Of a stretch of 64,000 bases of DNA, positions 16,987 to 26,269 are shown in pieces; within the stretch, counting starts at the first letter, position 1, and every line of letters begins with the position of its first letter. A model generated the notes under the pieces. That model made no database searches and was not told the origin of the DNA. It saw only the letters and a list, made by a program, of their open reading frames with translations. The position numbers were made by a program, and so were the translations under genes. The DNA lies in the NCBI RefSeq assembly GCF_039871875.1, contig NZ_JBDPMD010000012.1, positions 107,305-171,304 on the forward strand, in the 5' to 3' direction. This stretch comes from Sphaerisporangium sp039871875 (GTDB taxonomy: Bacteria > Actinomycetota > Actinomycetes > Streptosporangiales > Streptosporangiaceae).

Positions 16987-17667
16987 TCAGGTCAGGGCGC
17001 GGGCGATGAGGTCGGCGACCATGTCGGGGTCGATGTGGTGGCCGGTGAGGGTGCAGAGATTCTCCTGGTAGAGGAGGACGGCGGCGAAGGTGGCGGCGGC
17101 GGCCTCCAGGCGGGCGGCGTCGCCGCGGCTGCCGGGGAGGGTGAGTTCCAGGGCGAAACCGGCGCGGCGGATGATCTCGGCGTTGAGGTGGCGGAGGCGG
17201 TCGCGCACCAGGCCGTGGGTGTCGGCCTCGCGGAACAGGATGCGCCGCATCGCGGGGGAGGCCCGCAGCGGGACGCGCCGGGCCAGGCGGGCCAGGGTGC
17301 CCGCCGGGTCGCCGGGGACGGCGTCCACCGGCCCGTCGCCGAGCTCCTCGATGCCGGTCCGCTCGTGGATGAGCGCCACGAGCAGGTCGATCTTGCGGGG
17401 GAAGTAGTGGAAGACCAGCCCTTTCGGCACCCCCGCCCGCTTGGCGATCTCCGCTGTGGCCGTGGCGTCGTACCCGCCGCCCGCGAACAACTCCTCGGCG
17501 GCGTCGAGGATGCGCGTGCGCGCGTCGGTACCGCCACCGGGGTCGCCGGAGCCGCCGGAGCCGCCGCCGTGGGCAGTGGTGGTCTCGGAGGAGGTGGCGT
17601 CGTCCTCGGCGGCGTCGGTCCCGGGTCGCCCGCGGGCGGCCCGGGACCGCGCGGCGGGTTCTGTCAC
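16987..17667 (-). CDS. TetR-family regulator
   Basis: A 226-residue protein from GTG 17667, which overlaps the SPW-gene stop (GTGA). After a Gly/Thr-rich leader, the HTH reads RTRILDAAEELFAGGGYDAT, EIAKRAGVPKGLVFHYFPRK. The helical ligand domain ends FAAVLLYQENLCTLTGHHIDP. It probably controls the SPW and neighbouring genes. Broken fragments of a close paralog appear at 23873-24313 and 25560-25930. Confidence 0.85.
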   Translation of the reverse strand: MTEPAARSRAARGRPGTDAAEDDATSSETTTAHGGGSGGSGDPGGGTDARTRILDAAEELFAGGGYDATATAEIAKRAGVPKGLVFHYFPRKIDLLVALIHERTGIEELGDGPVDAVPGDPAGTLARLARRVPLRASPAMRRILFREADTHGLVRDRLRHLNAEIIRRAGFALELTLPGSRGDAARLEAAAATFAAVLLYQENLCTLTGHHIDPDMVADLIARALT

Positions 17668-18011
17668 ACGCGCGTCGGGGTCCCGGCGCGGGTCTGGAGG
17701 GCCGTCCACAGCCCGACGATAACGGTCACGGCCCCGGTGAGCCACGCCGTCCAGGCCGCCGCGGCGGTGCCGTCGAACCCGAACGCCCAGGGCGACACCA
17801 CGAGCAGCGCCCCGAACGCGGCGGTGACCCAGGAGCTCGCGCCGCCCGCCCCGAGCAGTCCCCAGAGGCCGGAGACCAGCAACAGCGTGCCGAGCACCAG
17901 CAGAGGCTGGGTGGCTTCGCCGGCGTCACCCGCCCAGAAGAACGCCGCGAGCACCGCCACCAGCCCCGCGACGAACGCGACGACGTCCGCCAAAGACTTG
18001 GTGAGATCCAT
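17664..18011 (-). CDS. SPW-repeat membrane protein
   Basis: A 115-residue protein from ATG 18011 after GGGAGGGG. It has about four hydrophobic segments (VVAFVAGLVAVLAAFFWAG, LLVLGTLLLVSGLWGLLGA, WVTAAFGALLVVSPWAFGF, AWLTGAVTVIVGLWTAL), including the SPW signature of the SPW-repeat family. It is integral to the membrane, function unknown, and lies between the AraC and TetR genes in one direction. A 3' fragment of a copy is kept at 24213-24313. Confidence 0.8.
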   Translation of the reverse strand: MDLTKSLADVVAFVAGLVAVLAAFFWAGDAGEATQPLLVLGTLLLVSGLWGLLGAGGASSWVTAAFGALLVVSPWAFGFDGTAAAAWTAWLTGAVTVIVGLWTALQTRAGTPTRV

Positions 18012-18056
18012 CAGATACCCCTCCCAACACATCGAAGGTGTCGTGGACCTCGACAT

Positions 18057-19079
18057 TCATCCCTGATTGACCGCCCGGTCAATGACCCTCAACGTTACGG
18101 TCTGCTCACCATCAGCGACGACCTCCTGTGCGAACCGGCGGTAGTCGCGGGGAGACATGCCGTACGCGGCGCGGAAGGCGCGGCTGAACGCCGCCGGGTC
18201 GGGAAGACCGCGGCGGGCGGCGATGGCGTGGACGTACCGGTGGTTCAGGGCGGGGTCGGCGAGGTCGCGGCGGCAGGACTCCAGGCGCCGGTGCCGCACC
18301 CAGGCGGCGACCGTCACGCCCTGGTCCCGGAAGAGGCGGTGCAGGTGACGGACGGACACCTGGCAGGCGGCGGCGAGCGTCGCGGGGGTCAGCCCGGGGT
18401 CGCCGAGGTGCGCCTCGATGTGCGCGCGGGCCCGCAGGAACAGGGCGGTGCCGGGGCACGCCCGCGCCGGGCGCCCGAGGTGGTGGGTGCACAACGCGGT
18501 CAGCAACTGCACCGTGAGCCCGGCCAGGTGCGGCCCGTCCGCCGGCGTGAGGGAACGGGCGGCGGCCGCCATGTGCCTGAGACAGCCGCCCAGCAGCGCG
18601 CCGAACCCCGTGCGCCCGCACAGCGGCACACCCGTCAGCCGGCGGACGGCACCGGCAGGCAACGGCAGCACCGCCCTCGGCACCTGCACCATGATCCCCT
18701 CAACCACGCCGTCCTCACCCGACGCCCACCCCTGCCATGGCCGTGAGGTGTCGGACAACAGGAACCGCCCCTCCCGGCTCGTCACGTCGGCACCGCCGTG
18801 CACGAGCCGGTGCCCGCCCCGCAGCGTCAGCATGAACTGGTACCCCTCGGGATCGGACCGCCGCACCAGGCTCGCCGGCCGGCAGGTCTCCAGCGGCGGG
18901 TACCGCAACACCGAGACCCGCACGTCCCCGAGGTCGAGCAGCCGCAGCCGCGCCTGGAAGTCATCGGAGTGGTCGCTGTCCAGCATGCTGGGGATCAGCA
19001 TGTCCGCCGCCGCCTCCCGCCAGAAGTCGAACCGCTCCGCCGCCGGCAGATGACCCGTCGTCACGTCCCTCACGATCAC
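18057..19079 (-). CDS. AraC-family regulator
   Basis: A 340-residue protein from GTG 19079, which has GGAGGGGG just upstream; a longer frame is unlikely. The N-terminal half matches the AraC-binding type 2 fold (GHLPAAERFDFWREAA, YQFMLTLRGGHRLVHGG, LSDTSRPW). The C-terminal double HTH (about 230-330) shows LAAACQVSVRHLHRLFRDQG and DPAAFSRAFRAAYGMSPRDYR. It is the first gene of the AraC-SPW-TetR group. The 3' end of a duplicate survives at 25934-25985. Confidence 0.85.
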   Translation of the reverse strand: MIVRDVTTGHLPAAERFDFWREAAADMLIPSMLDSDHSDDFQARLRLLDLGDVRVSVLRYPPLETCRPASLVRRSDPEGYQFMLTLRGGHRLVHGGADVTSREGRFLLSDTSRPWQGWASGEDGVVEGIMVQVPRAVLPLPAGAVRRLTGVPLCGRTGFGALLGGCLRHMAAAARSLTPADGPHLAGLTVQLLTALCTHHLGRPARACPGTALFLRARAHIEAHLGDPGLTPATLAAACQVSVRHLHRLFRDQGVTVAAWVRHRRLESCRRDLADPALNHRYVHAIAARRGLPDPAAFSRAFRAAYGMSPRDYRRFAQEVVADGEQTVTLRVIDRAVNQG

Positions 19080-19421
19080 GATGCCCCCTCCACGCCGATG
19101 GAATGTCCCTCGGCGAAGCCCCCTTCGACGGTGCCCCGCCGTCGACAGACTCCCGCGGGCCGTGCGTACACGCCCCGGGACGACCGAACGCTCGCAACGC
19201 GACCCCCGTCGCGGCAAGCGGGCATCCCCGTGACGGGACGGGGGGACGCCCGGATCGCCCCTGGGCTGCGCGGCCCGTGGCCTGCTGGGACGGCCGTGGG
19301 ACGACGGCGCAGGGTCCGGACGCGGCGACGCCCACCTCCCGCCGGGTACGACGAGAGGTGGGCACGAGTCACCGGTGGCCCTGGCGAGACACGGAGCGTC
19401 CGGAGGGCTCGCCGAGGACGG
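19080..19421. other. Intergenic region, nothing recognised
   Basis: 342 bp between the AraC start and the end of the small secreted-protein gene. I see only the AraC promoter side and no coding or structural signal. Confidence 0.5.
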
Positions 19422-19838
19422 TCACCACCAGGCCGTGCAGGACTTGGTGGAACCGCTCTCATAGCAGGCGCGGAATGCGCGGTCCGCGCTCGAACTGGTC
19501 GGGTACCCGCTGGTGTAGTTGCGGGTCCCGGCCCTGTAGAAGGACCACGCGTCCGCGCTGCGGTCGCCGTTGAGGTCCACCTCGAAACGGATGCCGTCCG
19601 AGGAGGCGTAGTTCAGGATGCGGCCCCAGCCGTGCTGCACGCCGCCGCAGGTGCCGTAACGCACCTGGACCGTGCGGCCGGAGACGACACGCGACACTGC
19701 GGTCGCGGCCCCGGAGCAGGAGTTCGGGTCACTCCACCACGAAGCCGCGTGCACCGAACCGGCCGTGACCAAGGACGCGGCCAGCGCCATCCCGGCGATT
19801 CCCGTCAAACCCCTCAACGTGCCGATTTTCCGCGACAT
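19422..19838 (-). CDS. Small secreted Cys-containing protein
   Basis: A 138-residue protein: signal peptide (LRGLTGIAGMALAASLVTAG, cut near VHA-AS), then a 105-residue mature domain with four Cys (NSCSGA, GTCGGV, RACYES, KSCTAW) that may form two disulfides. The repeated pattern IRFEVDLNGDRSADAWSFYR hints at a calcium loop. No known family recognised. A frameshifted, truncated paralog lies at 26270-26491, in the same place relative to the second FN3-CBM2 gene. Confidence 0.7.
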   Translation of the reverse strand: MSRKIGTLRGLTGIAGMALAASLVTAGSVHAASWWSDPNSCSGAATAVSRVVSGRTVQVRYGTCGGVQHGWGRILNYASSDGIRFEVDLNGDRSADAWSFYRAGTRNYTSGYPTSSSADRAFRACYESGSTKSCTAWW

Positions 19839-20059
19839 AGCGTCATTCCCCCGTTTCGGTGTGGGCGCCGGAGCGCCGTCCCAATGCCTGCCTGGCAGTC
19901 TGCCGCCCGCGACCTGACAAGTCGTTGGCGTGGAACGCCGAGTGGTTGACGATGCCCGCCGTTCGTGGGGAAGTGCCGGTGAACACGCGAGCCCCGCCCC
20001 CGCCGGCCCGGCGGGGACGTGAAGGGCGGAAGGTCAGGCCTCGTGCTCACCGTGAGGCT

Positions 20060-21037
20060 TCATGGCTCTCCGTGACGAGCTCCTGTGTGTGGGGCGCCCC
20101 TGAGCAGCAGTGCCAGGATCGCGACGTAGGCGGTGGCGCCGAGGACGCTGTGGGTGACGACGGCGGGCTGGTACCACTCCGGCCCGGAGGACAGGACGTC
20201 GGGGACGGGCTCGCCGGAGGCGCCGCTGAGGGTGAACGGTGTGGCCGCGGACATGGCGATCATGAGCACGAGGAAGGGGGGCGTCAGCACGCCCAGCCCG
20301 GCCAGCAGAGGCGCCGAGACACCGAAGCGCCATGTGACCGCCGCCAGCGCCGGTGCGGCCACCGCGACCAGCGCGAACATGACGGCGTACCCTCGGGCGG
20401 TCGCGGCGGCCTGGTCCAGGTAGAAACCCCACGCGGCGTAGTGTCCCTCCCCGTCGGCCCGTTCCCTCTCCCGCGCGATCGGGCCCGCCTGGCTCACGGC
20501 GACGAAGCCGAGCCCCGTGACGCTCAGCCCGATCAGGGACAGGTGGGCCAGGATCGGCGGCACCGGCCAGGGGGCCGGCCGGGGCCGTAGGGTCGTCGGC
20601 CGGGCGAACAGGTGCAGGCTGACGACGTACACCACGGCCGCGCCGCCGGCCGCCGCCGCGCGCGCCGGCACGTACCACTCAGGGACCGGGAGGTCGCCGT
20701 GCCGCGAGAGCGAGTGCTCTCCCGCGAGGCCCGTCTGGGCCAGCATCCCGAGATACGGCAGCGTGAGCACTCCCATGAGGAGTAGCCCACCGGTCACCGC
20801 GCGGTCCGACCCGCGTCGCAGCAACAGCGCCACAGGCCAGAACAGAACCGTGAGGACGAGAAACGGGACGATCGCACGCGCCGCCCCGCCGCCGTACGCC
20901 GCCTCCCGCGCGCCCGGTGGCAGCGAGTCGATCGCCGACCGAGTCAGCAGATACACGACCAGTCCGGCGAACGCCACCTGACCCGGGATCGCGAACGGCC
21001 ATGCTTTCACGCGCGCGTCAGAGGAGTCCTCCGTCAT
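20060..21037 (-). CDS. Multi-pass membrane protein, unknown
   Basis: A 325-residue integral membrane protein with about eight hydrophobic segments (for example VAFAGLVVYLLTRSAI, AIVPFLVLTVLFWPVALLL, GYAVMFALVAVAAPALAAV, LLAGLGVLTPPFLVLMIAM). Loops between them are Arg/Pro-rich. I do not recognise the family. It lies between the small secreted protein and the M14 peptidase, transcribed the same way, but separated by the 17-bp hairpin at 21138, so it has its own promoter near 21040-21100. Confidence 0.65.
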   Translation of the reverse strand: MTEDSSDARVKAWPFAIPGQVAFAGLVVYLLTRSAIDSLPPGAREAAYGGGAARAIVPFLVLTVLFWPVALLLRRGSDRAVTGGLLLMGVLTLPYLGMLAQTGLAGEHSLSRHGDLPVPEWYVPARAAAAGGAAVVYVVSLHLFARPTTLRPRPAPWPVPPILAHLSLIGLSVTGLGFVAVSQAGPIARERERADGEGHYAAWGFYLDQAAATARGYAVMFALVAVAAPALAAVTWRFGVSAPLLAGLGVLTPPFLVLMIAMSAATPFTLSGASGEPVPDVLSSGPEWYQPAVVTHSVLGATAYVAILALLLRGAPHTGARHGEP

Positions 21038-21137
21038 AGGCCGACATTTCCGATAAGTCGATAAGGCTGTGGTAAATCACACGGCCGGATGACCCTGATG
21101 GCGGAGGACACGACGGGGGAGTGCACCGGATGACACA

Positions 21138-21174
21138 CCGCGGCCCCATGGTCCTGGGGACCATGGGGCCGCGG
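21138..21174 (-). terminator. Very strong 17-bp hairpin
   Basis: Perfect 17-bp arms (21138-21154 and 21158-21174) with a 3-nt loop TGG and core GGCCCCATGGTCC. There is no U-tract, as is usual for many actinomycete terminators. It lies 25 bp beyond the stop of the minus-strand carboxypeptidase gene. Confidence 0.75.
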
Positions 21175-21198
21175 GCCGCTCCGAGGTGACGAGGAGGG

Positions 21199-23640
21199 TC
21201 AGGCCTTGTGGACCTCGACCTTTTCCTTGCGGTAGTTGTTGCTGTGGCCGGTGGGGCGGTAGTCCCGTTCGACGTTGCCGGCGAGGTCCACCGTGAACCA
21301 GCGGACCTCGGTGGTCTTGTCGACGGTGAGGTGCTGGGTGCCCTCGCGCATGCCCGCGGCGGTGAGCTTGGGGGAGCCGAGGGTGGGACGGGAGCCGTCC
21401 AGCGTGTAGTACAGGTTGGCGGGCTCGTCGATGGTGAACGTGAAGGTGGTGCTGCCGGCGGCGCGGCTCGTCACCTTCAGGTCGGACCTCGGGGACTTGC
21501 GGTCCTGGGCGAAGGCCTGGGCGACCTCGAGGATGGCGATCTGGCCGGAGGCGAACTCCATGGCCTCCTCGTGGCCCTCGGAGAAGTCCGGCTGGAAGCC
21601 GACCGGGTCGAACTGGCCGGTGGCGGGGTTGTACAGGTCGGCGCCGACCTCGAAGTCCCAGCCGATGATGCCGCGGCTGAACCAGTGTTCGTCGGCGCTG
21701 TTGCCGGCCGCCGAGTACAGCACGTCCGGCACGGGGCCGGTGCGGCCGGGCCAGATGCCGGTGCCGCGCCAGGACTGCACGGCGGACAAGATGTGGCTGG
21801 AGGCGTCCCAGAAGTAGTTCTCGGTGCCGAAGTCCACCCGCGGCAGCAGCTCACGTCCCGCCGCCTTGTACGCGCCGGGGGGCCACATGAAGTAGCCGCC
21901 GTAGGAGTGGGTGTTCATCGCGAACTTGATGTTCGGGAACCGCTGCGTCAGCCACACCTCGTTGCGCGCTTCCGGCTCCGACAGTTCCGCGGGGCCGGCG
22001 TAGGTGCCGCTGGTGCAGCTCGTCGACGCGCCGCTGTACCCGTCGAACAGCGACCCGACCGAGAAGTTCCGGTTCAGGTCCACCCCCCAGGAGTTGCGGG
22101 TCGCGGGGTCGCCGGTGGCCGCGGGGCAGTGGTTCGTCATGTTCTTGCGCTGCCCGTTGAAGTCGTAGAACGAGTAGTGCGCCCCGTCGGGGTTCACCGT
22201 CGGCATCACGAAGATGTCCAGCCCGTCGACCAGCTTGCGGGTGGCGGGGTCGAAGGCGTAGTTGCGCAGCAGCCGCTCGGCGGTCTCCAGGCAGACCAGC
22301 GGGGTCACCCACTCGCGGGCGTGCTCCTGGCAGTACAGGAAGACGCCGGTCCTGGAGCCGTTCCTGGTCTTGCCGATGCGCAGGGCCTTCACCTGGAACG
22401 GGTCGCGCGACACCGTCGCCGGGGCCTTGAGGTTGTCGGTGAGCCGCGTGGCCGGGGCGGCGGCGACGACGCCGGCGCCCGCGTTGCCGCGGTAGGTGCT
22501 CGCGGTGAGCAGCGCCGAGGCGGCGGCGTCGCCGTTGAGCGCGGCCACCACCTGGGCGGCGGTGCTGGTCACCGTGCCCGCGGCGTCGGTGGCGAGCCCG
22601 ACGGTGACGTCCTTGCCGGTCACCGAGACGGTGAGCGGGCTGGACGGCGCGGCGGGCGCGGTCAGCGCGACGCTGATGTCGTTGCCGCCCTCGTGGCCGT
22701 AGGCCTTGGAGGAGACGTAGAACGTGCCGGCCGCGGCGGTGCCGAACTGCGCCTGCGCGGCCCGGCGGTAGCCGTTGGTCTTGTTCGGCAGGTCGACGAT
22801 CTCCGCGATCTTCGGGAACTGCTTGGCCAGTTTGGTGATGCGCCCGGTCAGCTCGGTCGGGTCCATGTAGTGGTCCACGAAGTCCGAGACGTAGTGCCGG
22901 GACGGCGGCTTGCGGCGCTCGCCGAGCCACTTGGTCACCGGGACGGTGATCTTCCCGCCCTTGCTGCTGGCGACGGTCACCGTGGTGGGGGCCGTGGCCA
23001 CGGTGATCGGCGCGTTGAACCGGTGGTACATGTACTGCCCGGCGTCGGTGAAGCGCGCCATGGTGGCGGTGCCGCCCGAGTCCGGCGGGGTGCCCCGGCC
23101 GGAGTCCCAGGTCGCGGTGAGCACGGTCTCGGCGTCGGTCGCGCTGGACTTCACCTCGACCGACAGGAAGCGCTGGTCGTCGGTGCTGGTGAACCACTCG
23201 GCGCGCAGCGGGGTGAGGGTGTCGGTCTCGCCCTCCGCCGCCTCGGCCGAGTTGATGGCCGAGCGGCGCTCGGCCTGGTTGGCCGCGTAGTCCGACTGGT
23301 CGGAGATGGTGCCGCGCACGTCGAAACCCTGGGCGCTCAGGGCGTCCGCCTCCTGCGGGCTGAGCACGGCGTGCACCTCGAAGCCGCCGTCCACGGGCTT
23401 CTTGTACTCGGCGAGGTCGACGCCGAGCTCGTTGAGCTTGTCGATGCCGTCCTGGCCGGGCACGACGATGCGCCGCAGCGCGACGCCGTTCTGCTCGGTG
23501 CTCGGCAGCCGGTCGGGGGCGACCGGGCTCGGCGTGGGGCTCGGCGCGGCGAGCGCGGGCAGCGTGCTGAAGGCGAGAACGAGGGGGATGGCGAGTCCGG
23601 CCGCGGCGCGGACGGTCCTCGCGGTGGGGGAGCTCCTCAT
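21199..23640 (-). CDS. Secreted M14 zinc carboxypeptidase
   Basis: An 813-residue exported protein. The signal peptide ends near ALAAPSP. A propeptide region of about 230 residues is followed by the M14 domain: zinc ligands His and Glu in QEHAREWV (about residue 437), substrate residues in GVDLNRNFSVG, the third zinc His in MNTHSYGG, and catalytic Glu in DFEVGADLY. A roughly 100-residue insert (GKDVTVGLATDAAGTV) interrupts the early catalytic domain, and a C-terminal beta-domain (ANLYYTLDGSRPTLG) follows. GGAGGAAA lies 9 bp before the ATG. It should trim C-terminal residues from extracellular peptides. Confidence 0.9.
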   Translation of the reverse strand: MRSSPTARTVRAAAGLAIPLVLAFSTLPALAAPSPTPSPVAPDRLPSTEQNGVALRRIVVPGQDGIDKLNELGVDLAEYKKPVDGGFEVHAVLSPQEADALSAQGFDVRGTISDQSDYAANQAERRSAINSAEAAEGETDTLTPLRAEWFTSTDDQRFLSVEVKSSATDAETVLTATWDSGRGTPPDSGGTATMARFTDAGQYMYHRFNAPITVATAPTTVTVASSKGGKITVPVTKWLGERRKPPSRHYVSDFVDHYMDPTELTGRITKLAKQFPKIAEIVDLPNKTNGYRRAAQAQFGTAAAGTFYVSSKAYGHEGGNDISVALTAPAAPSSPLTVSVTGKDVTVGLATDAAGTVTSTAAQVVAALNGDAAASALLTASTYRGNAGAGVVAAAPATRLTDNLKAPATVSRDPFQVKALRIGKTRNGSRTGVFLYCQEHAREWVTPLVCLETAERLLRNYAFDPATRKLVDGLDIFVMPTVNPDGAHYSFYDFNGQRKNMTNHCPAATGDPATRNSWGVDLNRNFSVGSLFDGYSGASTSCTSGTYAGPAELSEPEARNEVWLTQRFPNIKFAMNTHSYGGYFMWPPGAYKAAGRELLPRVDFGTENYFWDASSHILSAVQSWRGTGIWPGRTGPVPDVLYSAAGNSADEHWFSRGIIGWDFEVGADLYNPATGQFDPVGFQPDFSEGHEEAMEFASGQIAILEVAQAFAQDRKSPRSDLKVTSRAAGSTTFTFTIDEPANLYYTLDGSRPTLGSPKLTAAGMREGTQHLTVDKTTEVRWFTVDLAGNVERDYRPTGHSNNYRKEKVEVHKA

Positions 23641-23872
23641 TGAAACGATTTCCTCCGGTCGGCGCGCGTGCCGCCGGGGCAGGGAGGTCCCCGGGGGGCG
23701 TGCGGATGCTGAGGAGTCTTCGGCACCTAAGGATCTTCGTCAAGCCCTGAATAGCGGGTTTTGCGTAGTTTGGCGGCGTTAGGGGGTCGTAGTACGAAAA
23801 TCCATGACATACCGTTCTACAACCCTTCAAAGTGGGTGATAGGGCCGTCTTGTCCCTTGCCTGCCCCGGTGG

Positions 23873-24313
23873 TCAGGTGAGGCTGCGGGCGATGAGGGCG
23901 GCGACCATGTCGGGGTCGATGTGGTGGCCGGTGAGGGTGCAGAGGTCTTCCTGGTAGAGGAGGACGACGGCGAAGGTGGCGGCGGCTTCCAGGCGGGCGG
24001 CGTCGCCGCGGGTGCCCGGGGGAGGGTGAGTTCCGACTGTAAGAGCAGGTGTACACCTCCTATCCGGTGATCCCGGTGTCGTCGGCGTCCACGCGAGGCC
24101 CAGCGCGGTGTTCGTGTAGACGCTCATCCCGCCGAGCATGCCGACGGTCCCGGGCCGCATGCACGCGGCCCGGGACCGGGAGATGGGTCTGCTCACACGT
24201 GCGCCGGAATGGTCAGGCGGTTCTGCGGGGCCAGAGCCCGACGGCAACGGTCACGGAGCCGGCGAGCCGTGCCGTCCACGCCGCGGCCGAGGATCCGTCG
24301 TAGCCGCGGACCC
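23873..24313 (-). pseudogene. Mosaic of TetR, FN3 and SPW fragments
   Basis: Three scars on the minus strand. 23873-24036 is the TetR 3' end (RGDAARLEAAATF, LCTLTGHHIDPDMV, stop kept). 24058-24160 matches the first FN3 domain of the FN3-CBM2 genes (SVYTNTALGLAWTP). 24165-24313 matches the TetR 5' end and the SPW 3' half (DGSSAAAWTARLAGSVTV, stop kept). The order shows repeated recombination among copies of the 15.3-18 kb cassette. None can be functional. Confidence 0.75.
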
Positions 24314-24322
24314 ACCGCGGGG

Positions 24323-25477
24323 TCACCCGGCCGTGCAGGGCTTTCCGTTCAGTGTGAAGGAATCCGGTGGCGGTGTGCTGCCGGTGTGCGTTCCGGTGAA
24401 GCCGATGATCTGCGACTTTCCTGGCTTGATGACCTTGTTCCAGTTGGTGGCGGTCGCGGTGACGGTGGTCCCCGACTGGGTCCAGACGGCGGACCAGCCC
24501 CTGGTCACCCGCTGGCCGGCGGCCCGGAAGGAGAACTGGAGACGCCAGCCGTCGATCGTGGTGGTGCCGACGTTCTTGATGGTGACGCTTGCGGTGAAGC
24601 CGCTGCTCCAGGTGGTGTCCTTATAGGTGACGGCGCAGGTCGGAGGGCTCGACGGGGGAGCGGGGTACGTGGCGGCGTTGGAGGGACGGCCGAACCGGCC
24701 GTGCACGTCGCGTGGGACCACCTGGAACGTGTACGACGGATCGTCGCCGATCTGTACCGTGGCGCGCGGGACCGAGGTGTGACCAGTGAAGTTCCATTCG
24801 CTGGAGGAGCGGCGGAACACCATCCACCCCAGATCCGGACCGGTGCCCTCGCCGGATGTCCAGGTCAGCGAGGCGTACCCAGGGGACGGGCCCGCGCCGG
24901 CACGCAGGTTCTCGGCCGGTGGAACAGGAGGAAGGGGAGTCGGGGTCGGGCTCACGATCGGCGGTTCCGCCATGGCCCTGCCGGTGGCCATGAGACTCGG
25001 CACGCTCCTGTTGCCGGCCGCGTCCACGGCCACGACATACGCCAGGTATTCGCGGTTGGGGACGAGGCCCGCGGTGTAACCGAAAATCTGCTCGGGGGTG
25101 GAGGAGATGATCCAGACCGGACCACGGGTGAAGGTCACGCTCTCCGGGGAGGTGTACGTCCACGTGTAGATCTCATACCCGACGACCCCGGTGTCGTCGG
25201 TCGACGGGCTCCAAAGGAGGCCGAGCGTGGTGTTGTTATACACGTTCGCCGAGCCGATCATGCCGGGCTCGCTCGGCGGGGTGGTGTCGACGGCGCCACC
25301 CGCCGCTCCTGCGGCCTTGGCCGGGACGGCGGCCGGGACGGCGGCGGAGCCTGGCAGGGGGACGGCGCCTGAGGCGGGGACCGGGCCGGCGATGAGTGCG
25401 GCCGTTGTGGCGGCGGCGGCGCAGCAGCCGATCAGGAGGCCGCGTAACGCGGCCCCGCGGTTACGGGACAGGGACAT
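24323..25477 (-). CDS. Secreted FN3-FN3-CBM2 protein (copy B)
   Basis: A 384-residue paralog of the protein at 15287-16429 with the same plan: signal peptide (RNRGAALRGLLIGCCAAAA), two FN3 domains (STDDTGVVGYEIYTW; PSYTFQVVPRDVHGR) joined by a Pro/Thr linker, and a C-terminal CBM2 (CAVTYKDTTWSSGFTASV, IDGWRLQFSF, RGWSAVW). It is the only intact gene of the eroded cassette copy. Leader sequences around the ATG are alike (acga.aaga...ctcATGTCC). Probably a carbohydrate-binding surface or soluble factor. Confidence 0.9.
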   Translation of the reverse strand: MSLSRNRGAALRGLLIGCCAAAATTAALIAGPVPASGAVPLPGSAAVPAAVPAKAAGAAGGAVDTTPPSEPGMIGSANVYNNTTLGLLWSPSTDDTGVVGYEIYTWTYTSPESVTFTRGPVWIISSTPEQIFGYTAGLVPNREYLAYVVAVDAAGNRSVPSLMATGRAMAEPPIVSPTPTPLPPVPPAENLRAGAGPSPGYASLTWTSGEGTGPDLGWMVFRRSSSEWNFTGHTSVPRATVQIGDDPSYTFQVVPRDVHGRFGRPSNAATYPAPPSSPPTCAVTYKDTTWSSGFTASVTIKNVGTTTIDGWRLQFSFRAAGQRVTRGWSAVWTQSGTTVTATATNWNKVIKPGKSQIIGFTGTHTGSTPPPDSFTLNGKPCTAG

Positions 25478-25559
25478 GAGACATCTTTCTCGTCAGGTGG
25501 CCCGGCTCGGTAGGCCGGTCCACGATGTGCTGGTCAGGAGCAGGTGGTGCTGACGGAGG

Positions 25560-25985
25560 CGGAGGCCGCCGGGCCACCGGAGTGGCCGCGGCGGCCTCCG
25601 GGCGCGCGGCGTCGCCACGGGAACCCGGGAGGGGTGGGTTCCAGAGCGAGACCGGCACGGCGGATGGTCTCGGAGTTCGAGTGACGCGGGCGGTCGGTAC
25701 GAGGCCGTGCGTGCATGCCTCGCGCGACGGAATGCGGCGAGTGGCGGGGATGGCCTGCGCAGGGATGCGGCGAGTGGCGGGGAAGGCCGCGGCGGCACGC
25801 GGTGTGTCGCGGAGGGGTCGCGCCGGAGGGGCTGAGTCGCCGGTGAACAGTTCTCTGGCGGAGTCGGGGATCCGCGTCCGCGTGTCCTGCTCGGCGGCGT
25901 ACGGGGGCGCGCGTCCCCCGCGACCTGTGCGTCAGCCTTGATCGACCGCCCGCTCAATGCCCGTCACCGTTACACTATGGTCACT
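25560..25985 (-). pseudogene. Decayed TetR and AraC 3' relics
   Basis: 25593-25765 tracks the middle of the TetR gene at 16987 base by base with many substitutions and gaps, for example ccagagcgagaccggcacgg against ccagggcgaaaccggcgcgg. 25829-25890 matches its HTH-proximal part. 25934-25985 matches the AraC 3' end (gaccgcccgctcaatg). The SPW gene between them is lost here. This is the same gene order as the intact cassette. Confidence 0.7.
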
Positions 25986-26192
25986 GAGAGTGACGAGGCC
26001 GGTGTGAGATGCATGAATGTTCCTTCCGCGGGGGGGTGGACGCAGGAAGCCGGTCTGGTGCTTGGTGGCACCAGCGTGTGCGCCGGGATGCCGCAGTTCT
26101 TGACTTTCCGTGCTGTGTGCTTGCCTGTCCGTGCACGATCCGGCGGTCATGCGTGCGAGGAGGTCGGCGTCCTCTTTCCCGGCACGAGAAAG

Positions 26193-26222
26193 GCCCACCT
26201 GCGGCAAGTGCCGCGGGTGGGC
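26193..26222 (-). terminator. Hairpin terminator behind the pseudogene
   Basis: GCCCACC/GGTGGGC and GCGGC/GCCGC arms with an AAGT loop. Read on the minus strand the hairpin is followed by CTTTCT. It lies just downstream of the broken small secreted-protein gene and was probably its terminator. Confidence 0.6.
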
Positions 26223-26269
26223 TGTCCTTCGGCCCGTGGTGCGGTCACGGGCCGGTCAGGAGGGGTGTC

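Noticed and set aside
21208..23643. 811-codon plus-strand frame opposite the carboxypeptidase
   Set aside because: Shadow frame of Gly/Val/Arg composition; the minus strand shows clear M14 motifs and a signal peptide.
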